64,000 nucleotides of DNA from Lineus longissimus. Taxonomy: Eukaryota > Nemertea > Pilidiophora > Heteronemertea > Lineidae. This document shows, piece after piece, positions 24,301 through 36,300 of the stretch. Under the pieces are notes generated by a model. That model was not told the origin of the DNA and made no database searches. It saw nothing but the letters and a program-made list of their open reading frames with translations. Within the stretch, counting starts at the first letter, position 1. Every line of letters starts with the position of its first letter. The position numbers were made by a program, and so were the translations under genes. The stretch covers positions 9,669,431 to 9,733,430 of the forward strand of contig NC_088322.1 of assembly GCF_910592395.1 (NCBI RefSeq), written 5' to 3'.

Positions 24301-27300
24301 CCCCCTCTTTTGCGGCTGGTTTATAAGTTTGCCGGTAGATGTCAGCGTTGTTTGTTATGAGTTGAAAGGCACTAGAAATCTTTCAATCGGTGAAAAGGAT
24401 ATCATGGACACCAGGGTTTTTGAAGTCGGTTTTTAAAGTTGCAAAAAGCACGTTTGATGATAATGATAGTTTCTTTGATGGACGTCAGAGTGTCGTGCCC
24501 ACCGCTTGGTCAGGGTGTGGTGGTGACTTGAAATGTATATGGAGAGTATCATGATGACGAAAAAGGACCCTATATTCATACGCTTCTTCAAGAGGGATTT
24601 TATTATCCACCGATCTTTTGGGAGGGTTAACTAATCAAGAAAAGGAGAGCCACATGGGTATAAAACGGATTGGACCAGGACCTTGCCATATGTCCCTTTA
24701 TGATAAACTCCCATAAAAAACAACATTATTTCTTATTTACGGTTATGTCCTTCGAGTGACCTTGGGATGCGTAAGAATGGACAGCGGTCCCAAACGAGGA
24801 CGTAAATCAGCGGTGGGGGTCACACTCCTATTTAAAGCTAGTGGTATTGTCGTTCGTCAGTCTTTGCTCTCCGTCATAATGACTACTAGCTCTATAAAAA
24901 ATTCGTTCCAGAAATAGGCTTATCTCGAATATTATGTCTGCTTCGAAAATGATCTTTGACCCAAGTCCGACACGCTCATTATCAAACCTCCTCAATACAG
25001 AATTTTGAGACTTTGTTCAGAGAGAAAATTCTGGCCATTATGTTTGACACCGGAGTCTGGATCTGCGGTGGGACGAGGTCGGAATTAAATAATTGAAGAA
25101 TAACACAAAGGTTCACGGGGGTGAATCTTGCAATAAACTGCGTTACATTTAATGGATGCTGCGCAACATTTTGAATATTATTTATGTTTATCATGTTGAT
25201 TTATAAGGCGGCCATTCGCCAGCCATCTGTCTTTAAAATGGGGCTTTGATTGCATTACTGGTGTCAGGGCTACTGAACTACGCATGAGAATTTATGGCAA
25301 TCCGTGTTAAAGGGACAACTCGGTCGTGAAATTTCGGTGATCAGGAGAAGTTATGCCTACTCGCCAGCATGCGCCGCCACAAGTAGTGTCTCACTCTGCT
25401 GAGCTCTAATGATGCTCTTCCCTGCTTCACGGTATTGGACTGACATGGTTTAAGAATTTCAGGTATGCCTATAAATTCCGTTCCAGTGAAATGTATGCGG
25501 CAGCATCTATTGCACTAAATTATGCCTTCTCTAGACTTAATATTTGTGGGAAAGAATTTCACTGTGTGCAAATTGAAGACAAACAGAGCAATCAACAGTA
25601 GGCCTACCACGTTGTAGAATTGTAAAAAAATTGAAATATCTTGAAGCGCCGGTTACGCAACTTCGAGGGAGGGGCCAATCGAATCACTATTAATCTGAGA
25701 CAAAACGCTGAAGAACCTTGGTCTGAAGGACACATTTTCTAAGGGTTAAATCGGGGAAGGCCGTATAACGACGTGATTAGGACAGGCGCGCTATTCATCA
25801 AAGTGGTCTGCTCTATTGATAAGGCAAAGAAGAGCCGATAATCTGAAGTGGACACTACACAAGCCACTCGCCATGTTAACCCCCTCTGTGGGAACTTCAA
25901 AACAAAGTTACTAGAACGGCACACCAGGAACATTTGATTGTTCAGTCAGAACAGAAATAAGTGGTGTCCAGGATGGATGATCCTGGGCATATCAAAAAGT
26001 GGGATGTGTAGCCCCACACCATTTTGACAGACCTGTAATGTACGGGGAGACCTCTAGGGAGGCAGTCTGGGGTATCTCGATAGCCCAAGTTTAGACTTTA
26101 GGACGTGACCAGTGCACATGTCCAAGGATGCCTTGGGTACCAATGAGCTGCTCATCCAGCGCATCACTAAGCTCGGTCTTTACCTACGACGCTTGGATTT
26201 GAGGCTGGGTACTATCACCAAAGCACTTTTGGGGCGGGGGGAGTTCAATCGTTAGCATATAAGAGATTTATCTATCATGCTTGGCAGTGAAAGAGACCCA
26301 CGGACCAAGTAAAATGACCCGCCACTCAAATAGCGAAGGCACTAATGCAGCGTTTTCAGCTCAGTTGTCTTATTATTCAGGTGGTACCTTAATCCGTTTA
26401 CCATAACAAGAGAGCTTTAAACGATGACCACTGGGCGCTTAATTGAATTGACTGAAGGCGACGATCATTACTCATCCTCGCTAACTGTTTGTTCAGTGTA
26501 GTGGTTACAGAAACATTGCCAAGACGTATCTCAATCACGATATTAGAGACTTTCGGATACCTGACGTCTGGGCTTACGTGTACATGTACTTGAATTGAGA
26601 AATCTCAGCAATACGCCGGCACACAAGATATCTTTATAGTTAGAGGTGTTTGGCCTTTATCGCCATTGTACCATCGTTGAACAAGAGCACATGGAGGCTT
26701 AATTTATTTTCGTACCCGCGTAAATAACGCTTTGCACACACACATGATTTTCGCCGTTATTATTTTTGTTAGTTCAGTTTATATGGGGTCAGCGTTGGAC
26801 ATAATGATTGACACTCAAGAAGTGAAAACAGCTAAGTTAGCAATGATTTCTAACATATACGACAAAGTATATCGATAAAGGAACTTGACAAGCAACAATT
26901 GACCTATCAGCGCCGAGACAACATGATGTATTTCGATTGGTTATTTCTGAGTTGATGTTGTGCAGCCATCATGGCCCGGAGGACCGGGCTGGAGGTAAAG
27001 CAAATGTTGATGTAGCATTCATACTGTGTCGACGGTGGAGAAGCTCATGTACAGAAGGCCTACATGCATTTTACGTGTATTAGGCCGATGCGAAACACAC
27101 GCGCCTCAACTGGCACAGAATACTAGTCTACTTGGAAAGCCTTGGTTTATCAATTAAATGGTTTCAGAAATATTGTCAGTTTCAGTCCCATGTACCAGCC
27201 TCTCGCACAGCGCTCTCCTCCATCTACCGTTAGTAGAAGACGTTGGGCACCCCTAGATTGTCTACGAGCGACCTCATGGGCTGGACTCACTCCGTCAAAG

Positions 27301-30300
27301 AAGTTTGTCTACGAGCGACCTCTAGGGCTGGACTCAGTCCGACTAAGAATTTAGCACCCCTAGATTGTCTACGAGCAACCTCAAGGGCTGGACTCAGTTC
27401 GACAAAGACATTATTTGCCACTAGATCGACTTAGACCCATCCTCTTGCTTTGCTAGCTCAACTGAGACCAAGCAGAGATACCGGTCCTGAGGCTGGCGGT
27501 GAGATCAAAGCTAATACTTCCAGCTTACTAATTATAGACGAGTGATCAAGTGAAGAGGATGTAAATGAGAATGATGGTGGTGAATATCGATGAGTTAGCG
27601 TCTCAGATGGTATAGCCGATCTTCACTACGACAATATTTATATCTACACATGACCTGCTTAAAAATATGACGTAGGCACGGTTGTGTACATCTATCTTCA
27701 TGCCTGCCTACCTGCCAGCATATCTTGGACAATAGTCCACGGAAAATAGGTGGGGAGTAAATTAGGATACTGACAAGGTAAATAGGGTCAAAATAGCCAT
27801 TAAGATGGAAAAACCCATTAACCATATCTATATGTGGCCTTCTTCTACCGAAACCATGATTGTGCATTAACTTCTATCGGGCCATCAACTAATGGTAGAG
27901 TTGTCTAGTTAACCCTTTACCTTGGATTTGGACTTGAATCGGCTGAACGGAACACGAAGTTATGTTCAGGTTCCGCTAGCCCAGAGGGCTTTTATGGACC
28001 ACTTTAACTGCTTTGCCTTACGATAGCCATTCTCTACGCCGCTATAATATTCTCTCCGCCGCTATAATATTCTCTACGCCTGCAATTTGTAAAACTGACG
28101 AAGGAAAACATAGAAGCAACCGGACGGCAGATAGAAGGCGCTCGCACTAATCAATTAAATACTGGGTGGCGCAACCTCAGTCCTGAGGTCAAATGTCAAG
28201 GTAACTTACCTGATCTCCTAAGACAGAGCGTATTCTGGGACGCAATGCATCCTTGGATCATAGTCTCGTCCCTCTTGCAGGCACTGCATGGTATACATCC
28301 TAGAGTGGCACTCGTAAAGTCGGAAAAAGTCCCGTTTTTACAGACACTGCACTGAGTATTCATATTTTTGCTGCATATTTTTGTAACTCCAGTACCTTTT
28401 TCGCATTTATCACATTTTTTACACTCTCCGGCACTTTCATTGAAATAATAATCCTGGTTGCATTCGCAGATTGTGTCGTGAGTAGTGTTGCACGTCCGCC
28501 GTAAGATGGCGTCCGGTCCACATTGCCGACACTGGCGACACCTTTCGGTGTGGCTAGTGTGTGGTGAATAGGTTCGTTCGTTTATGCATGGTTCGCAGTA
28601 TGTGTTGTTATCAAACGTGCAGTCCTTTCTGACTCCTGACCCGGGAAGACATTTTGTACAGCAGCGTGTTTCTTCCAGATTGTATTCTTTGTCTGGACAT
28701 ATTAGTGCATATGTACACATCTGAAAAAACAAAAAACAAGTCTCTTGAACAATGCTTAAAAAACACGTTACGGCACCGTGATCAACAATATCTGATAGAA
28801 AAAGCAAGCGGGAAAGGGGGTAAAATGCGTGATTTTTATCCAAAGATGAACAGTAAGGGTATTGGTTACGTTTGAATCAGCGCTAAATAACTTCCTCGTT
28901 CAAAAAGCGTTAAAATTTGATATACCGTGATATAGAAGCCGTTTGTAATCTGTCCATCATAAAACTGACAAAAATGCTGACCTACATGACTGAAGTATTA
29001 AGTTGATGTTTGGTCTAAAGAGACCAGCCACAATCTTGCCCAACTCAATCACACCAATAAGAGGATAAAATTCAATGTGGTCGTATCATAATTTGCGCAA
29101 GACTAGATATTTCGGAGGTACAATTGGCGTATGCGGTTGATGCCCGTCATTCAAAAATGAAAACTAATTGCTCTGGAAATGTGTGGGGTTCGACCTCCTC
29201 CTTTGTTGAAGCAATATTTACTGTCTTGACTTTGACAGGTTGGTTGTTGTAACAACTCTGGGTATTCAAGCGGACGGGGAAGGATGACTGTTGAGGCGGT
29301 CATTATTCTCATCATCATGACAAAGGTTTCGGTTGCATGCCAGTCCCTATGCACTGTACGTTCGCGACAAGCGATGATCGCTGCCAGTGACAGACTTGTA
29401 ATTCCGCGAAAAAACAACCAATTCAATCGCTGATATTCCACAATTCCGAACAGCCAATAAAAGCATCGGCAAAAAGCTGTCATCCCCGCAACATCGATAC
29501 GAACTTGGCAACATGTATGGGTGTCGGGTCAAGGTTATAGCACAGATTGTGGCTGGGCACTGCACGGTTTTTGTGCTGATGTGCTAGAAGAGCGGGAGAA
29601 CGAGACACAGGACCCGAAGCCCTAGGCCTACCTATTCAACTGAAGCATTCGCGTTTTGTTGAGCTGTTGGACATTGACCATAGCTTCACATGGTCAAGGA
29701 TAAAGTAAGACGAAATGAAAAAATTAGTACCACATGTAGGCCTGAATGGCTGTTGGCACGAGCCTGGGGAAACAAATGGCATGGCATGGTCATTTCTTTC
29801 GATGTTCAAGGGTATCCAATCCGAAGGACTCCTACCTGCCACTAGTCGTAATAATTTACACATGCTATCGATACAGCTTCATGTCCTGCTAGTCTCGTCA
29901 CCTTTGCCGATTTGGTGTGGCAGTATTGCATTTGTTGCATTTTTGATCATTTCTGAAAGCCTGATTGTTTGCCATACCAGGGAGGTGTAATAAAGTCAAC
30001 TAATATAACTCCCTGGCCATACCAATGTTCTCGCCGGCAGTTGTCAGCCCTCTCCTAACAACATCATCTATGGCTACCTACAGAGACATGGGTCCACCAA
30101 TCTAGCAGCCCATTTGTCATCCAAATAGCCATGGAATAGCCAATGTACACCAAGTTTATGAGTTTTGCGATATTTTCGGCTCACCCTCTGACAATATCAT
30201 TAGATATTTTATGGTTTAGTTGTAGGAGATAAAGATACGAGACTACTTGAGAGTTTCGGTTCGAACAAGGCGGCGTGTTTGATATCAGCTATAGAACCCA

Positions 30301-33300
30301 TGTTTAGGGGCTGCCCGGATCTTTCTGCCGGTAATAAATGTAAACTTGGGCCATTTAGATGGTTTACGAGAGTAATTTGCAGAGTTCGCTGCGCGGCCTG
30401 TTGTACCGCTCGTTTCAATGAGCAAGGTTAAGAAATACGTGCACGGGCGAATAGAATGCGCTGTATTCTTGGCTCCTGTCAGGTGGACTCGAAGTAGTAA
30501 CTTGGGAAGGGTTTTCTCTCACCATATATTTTTAAAGTATCATTGCCCTGCCTAAACGAAAGTGAGCAACCTCCATTTATCTCAAAGCCCTCCCAGTAAT
30601 CTGCCGTACAGTCGGTGTGGGAATTTGCATATAAGGAGGTGAAAAATTGTATCATTGATAATCATCGCCAGGTAAGGGTGTAATGGTGTCTCTGAGTTAA
30701 ATGAGACTTCATCATGGGGAGGAATGAGGAGGTGCAAGATTGTCTCATTAAGTTTTGAATGAAGTAATTAACTTTTAACACCCTGGAGGGTAATCAAAGG
30801 GGACTATAAGTAGGAGCTAGGGGGGGGGGTAAAATCTCTGATTTCCAGGTGACTGATGTGGAGGACACTTAGAGAACTAGGCCTGGTATAAAAAGTACCG
30901 ATCTATCTACTAGAGATCGGCGTTCAGTGTAACTAAGTCTGGTCCACTTGACCCCTACATTATTTAAATTTCTGAACGGAACACCGAGGGGGTGGGGGTG
31001 GTGGATGGTGGATGATGGTAGGTCAGGGCTTGCTCATCACTTCTAAAATATAGTCTTTGTACATGAAGAGGTTCCAGGAAGAGGTGTCAGTGCCAGCATC
31101 TCCGAAGTTGTTAGTTGTTTCGTATGCGGCGCTGCCAGGTTCCCGTGTTGTGATCGTGATTGGAGACAGCGTTCTATTCAGTTACAAGCAATAAAATTGA
31201 TTTATGAAGAACGTAAATTTTAAGTTTTAATTTTATATCACCCTTGAACTCTTGAACTGGTTTAGGGTAGTCGGAAGTGACCTATAAACCCGCCGGCAGA
31301 TTCTGGTTGCAGAGTACCCTAAAATGCCATCGGAGGCTTTGAACCTGAATGATTTGTGTTTTACATCTTTATTGTGCTGCGACAGACCGCTTTTAATGGC
31401 AATATACAGTGTAAAAAGTTATTTTGGCACTGGTGGGTCTAAAGTTAGGCTGTAAATATTTGAGACATTAAATTTACGATGGGTGAGACGGGTTTGGAAG
31501 TATTTCTGTCGGCCGCCGGAGCGAATGATAATTTGATTGTAAACATCAGTTGTCGTTTAAAGTGTTGTTGCGCAAAAACAATAAAGAAACTGGGCAGAAC
31601 TATTAAGCGTGATCGACTGGCCTTATTAAAGCTGAACTGTTTCAGTAAAACGGCAAGATGGCCTACAGCATGCCAGCTTTCTCGATTTATATCATAGCAA
31701 TTGAATGTACACATCACAATTACACAACAGGCATCACTTGAACTTATGCAGTCACTATTAAAAACCTCAGTCAGAGTGACCTGGAATCAGGCACTTTTAG
31801 GTTCGGGGGGGGGGAGTTTTATACATAATGTTACCCACGCTCCAACCTCAATTCGTTCCATCTGATGTTGCCGCTGTTTCTAACTACCCACAGGCTATTG
31901 TGGAGAGAAACAAGCATCAGGCATCCACCAATCAAAGAGTCACTTCTTGCAGACCTGATTCCACGAGATACGATACTTTGAAGTCTGAAGTGACTCTTGA
32001 GATTGAGATCGAACCCCGAGGCTCGGGGCCCGAACGATACCGGAAATTGCCGAAGGGCAGTCGCCAGTAAATTCGTCTACATCGTATGGAGTGTATGCCC
32101 ATTCTGAATGCTTTAGGGTGCCACAGTGTCTTAAAGGGTAGATCTACATAGTTTGTCGTGTCTTAAACGGCCGTTCTCAAAGCCGGGTTGTAAAGTTATA
32201 CATAGTTAAGATTTCTTAATAGAGTAGTTCTATTCTGCATGGTTTAGAGTGTCTTAAATGGTAGATCTGCATAATTCAGAGTGTATTAGATGGTATATCT
32301 GCATAATTTAGAGTATCTTAAATGGTAGATCAGCAAAGTTTAGAGTGTCTTAAATGGCAGATAGTTTAGAGTGTTGTAAATGGTAGATCTGCACAATTTT
32401 AAACGGCCGTTCTCAAAGCCGGGTTGTAAAGTTATGCATAGTTAAGACTTCTTAATAGAGTAGTTCTATTCTGCGTGGTTTAGAGTGTCTTAAATGGTAG
32501 ATCTGCATAATTTAGAGTGTATTAGATGGTATATCTGCATAATTTAGAGTGTCTTAAATGGGAGATATGCATAGTCAAGAGTGTCTTAAATTGCAGATCT
32601 GCATAATCTTAGAGACATTAAGATGTTTTATTATCGTCATACCATTTTACCTTCTTGGGGCTTTGTGTATAATTTGTCTATTTTTCACGGGGCCCGGAGG
32701 GTTAATTCATCTCACCACCCAGGTATGTACCCTGCATGTACATGCCAATACGACCCAGTCTACATTCCACCCCTCAACACAACACTCCACACATTATCTT
32801 GAAAAGATAAACCAGTTTTTTTATGAATAAGAAAATCATTAATTTCAGGAGGGGGTCATGCTATAGTTATGGGTTTCGAAAGAGTTATGAGTTTGTCAAG
32901 TTTACAAACCAAGGTAAATATCGTATGCTGCCGGAGCAATCTCCGCGCAGAGCTAGGTGAGAGGTTGCGCATGCGTGCAGCTATGGTGAGTGTGGTGAGA
33001 AATCACCAAATACTTGACCGGGGATATCTTAAGAAACGCTGACCACTGAAGACCCATCATATCTCGACTACTAGCGTACATAATCTACCCACGCGAATCA
33101 CATTCACTTTATTAGGTAACACAATTTCTACACTAACAACTTCAAAGAAATTCACCCAGTTGTTTGCGCTCCAGAGTCCACAACGATGCGGACAAAGAAT
33201 AAACATATACATGTAGTAGGCTTCTCGTCCCATCAAGCAATAATTGAAAAAACAAATCCAGATTCTAGCCGACATACTAGATATTCGACGAAACGCTCTC

Positions 33301-36300
33301 CAAACCAGGTTCTTCATCCAAGAATTTGGCGTCTTGCAGCCGCACTTATACACGTAAGTATGATGTGCTCATTATTAAGGATATTCGTGTATATTAACCC
33401 TTGATCAATCAAGATAAATCTTACAATACTTAAGATGATGTATTTTGAGGAAAAGAGGTGCACGAACTCTCGTTCCTAGGTTAATGAGTTCACATGTTGG
33501 TTATTCATCACGGGCACCTTGTTAGCCTCTGCTCCTACATTGCACCTAACTTCACTGTACATGATCAATGATCCCATAGGCTATGCAAGGGTGAATTCAA
33601 CAACTTGGGGGAAATAAACTTCTTCAGATGGATGACCGACAGGCTCTAGCTCTCGTTCCCATGGATGTTTGCCAGATATACTCAACCATACTTATGCATA
33701 GATTGACTATGCACCTAATGACATTAGGTACGATGTTAAAGTTCCATTCCTCTTTCGTCAATGGACACCTCGGGAATATATAGAAGTGCAGAAAAAGACC
33801 AACCTCAAGTTTCATTCAGAAAAAAAGCCAGAGTACCAACTAAGGTTTCAGAATAAAACTTAATGGTAATACCTAACTTTTAGTAAACATCAAAAGCCCA
33901 TCTTGGGGTACAGTAAAAATAACAACTTGGATTTCGCTGCAACCCAACTTTGATTTCAGTAAAAAAAGCTTAACACCAACTTTATAAAAAACCAAAGCTG
34001 TAACCTAGAAATCAGGAGTATAACGTTAAAGCCCAACGTAAACCCCACCTTAAGGCAACATTTAACCACAAATTTGGTTTCGGTAAAAAAGACAACCTCT
34101 GGTTTTATAATAAAATGCAATTGCTATTCTATTTTCAACTCACAGTAAATCATAAGGTTTGACTAGAGGCATTTTTTTCACCAAACAGCCAAACAATGCC
34201 CAAGTATTATCAGCACACGGTTTATCTCTTGTACAGCTACAATACATGTACAGTCTAATAGATTATTTTCTGGTCATAGTAAATAGTTTGTCAGAATTTT
34301 ATTGGGAAGGAGACAGGTCACAGCCACGAATCAAAACAAAAGGACGAAGAAAATATTTAGAGTGATTTTTTTCAAGAAGATAAGAATATGAATGTATGTA
34401 TTTTATTGGGATAATTTTATTATACATGTACTTGAAAGAACATTTTTTATAGAAATCTGAGCAACTTTGGTTTTCGTATGCCAGCGCACTTCATGGTCGT
34501 CCTTAATTCTTAGACTGTCTTATCAAATTAGGTCTAGCCGAATGTTTGTCCTATGCTATCAACTTAATCGACTTCAAGGATTCCGACAAGAAATTCCGGA
34601 AGCAACATTTATCATGATAAAATGAACGATTATACGTGTGGGCATCAATACTTCAAGACTTATCAAACAACACAAATAAGGGGACTTCTAATTTGGTAAA
34701 TTTCATGGGAGAAAAATACTGCACATAATTTTTCAGTGAAAATTTTACTAAGATATATTTAATATGTATTGAATTAGTAGGGCTACTCAAAAGAGACTTG
34801 AAAAGATTGTTGCTCAGGAATTTATTTGTAAGAGAAAATATCACTCAGAATGCTTTTTAGCAAGATATCATTAGAAGAAAATATCGCTTAGAAATGTCTT
34901 AATAAGGTCCCGTACATGTTGTAGCAAATATTAAAACAAGTTTGAGCTCATGAAAAGAAGTTATTGCTACGAAGTGTAAGTTATGTAGGCCTCATAATAA
35001 GAGAAAATATTTAGATATTTCTTTTGAAAGAAGTTCCTAAAAATCATGGGGGTCAAATCTCGCAGACTCTCGGACACGACGATGAACCTCAATGAAACGT
35101 CCGTAGGCTACACTCTGGATGCAGTGGAGCGGCCTTGTCTCACCCCATGCTTGGACTAACGAACTGCCTCGAGAGTCAATGGAGGCAGACTTGGCCCCAG
35201 TCTTAGATTAATGGACATCAAGTTTCCCGAGAAGCAACCAACCTCGGAAGTAACCCCTCATGGCGGAAGGACATGGATTTAGACATAGGTTTGATTAATT
35301 ACTACGACGATTGGGTGATCTTAAAACGGACTTTTCTAGAAGGAATAATGTCATTATCGACACAATGAAATGAAAAGCTTTTCCTTCGACAGTAACTCGT
35401 GTTGTTCCTTTACATCCTTAGAAATATTCAGTAGAACATGTTGGTTGGTATTTTTGCAGGCTCCTAGCGAATCTGTCGCCTGAAGGCAGCGGACATCAAG
35501 AGAGGTACTTATCTCATGGTACTTATCAACAAATTACGGATAATAAGCGGGGAAATAAACAGACTGACTGAGGCGGTATGAGTGGCGGACTCGTGTGTGG
35601 GTCGGGCTGGGAGATGGCGAATGGGAATGGGACGAGACTGTGGAAAGGAGCAGTTTTGGCATAATTTTGAGGGGGCATGGAGAGTAGGCTAAGGTGCATG
35701 GAAAGCCCGAGACATTTCCCCGGTTTTGCAAAAGCTATTGTTCTAAAATTTTAAAAGGATATCGATATTTGATATGATTTTCAAATACGTTTTTTTCAAA
35801 GTTTCAACAAAAAGAAGACGCTAGAACGAAACACCTGAATTATGATTTTGTCTTATAGTAAAAATGCAGGTCATGAAATATTGCCAGTGTTGGACAAATC
35901 GAGCTCTATTTTTGAAACACAAGTTTTTCTCGGCCCAACGTGCTATAATTTTGTTTCACTATTGTCGCAAATTGCCTAAAATGTCGCCAGAAAGCTTAGT
36001 CGACACTATATCAGTTCAAGACATCTTGTTATGGTGTTTGCGCTAAACAGCTCAGCGTTTAAATCTCCTTTCTTGTTTTATCGGGACCGTTCAAGTGTTG
36101 CACGTTCATGTTGTTTGCTTTGACAATTGTCGCTATTTTCGGCGGCGATTTTAATCAGAGATTTCTTTACCAAACGTGTAAATGCCTGGCCAGGGAGATA
36201 TACGCTGTCTAACCACGATCTCGAAGCATTACATAATACTTGTCTGGGTTAAATCAGAAGAAGTAATCGCTAAAATGGCATGTCTGTTTAAAAACCAGAA

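Larger units (their letters stand above)
21772..28209 (-). other. Long intron of the p75-like gene
   Basis: Phase-1 intron of about 6.4 kb with no further exon recognised. It contains a degenerate repeat of taccatggaaaagtactcat (about 22,346-22,690), a tandem array at 27,247-27,420 and a short 21 bp tandem at 28,029-28,082. Open frames in it do not show TNFR-type cysteine spacing. Confidence 0.7.

Noticed and set aside
27595-27867. 90-codon minus-strand frame with several Cys, considered as an extra TNFR exon
   Set aside because: Cysteine spacing does not fit a TNFR repeat and no splice sites in phase 1 were found.
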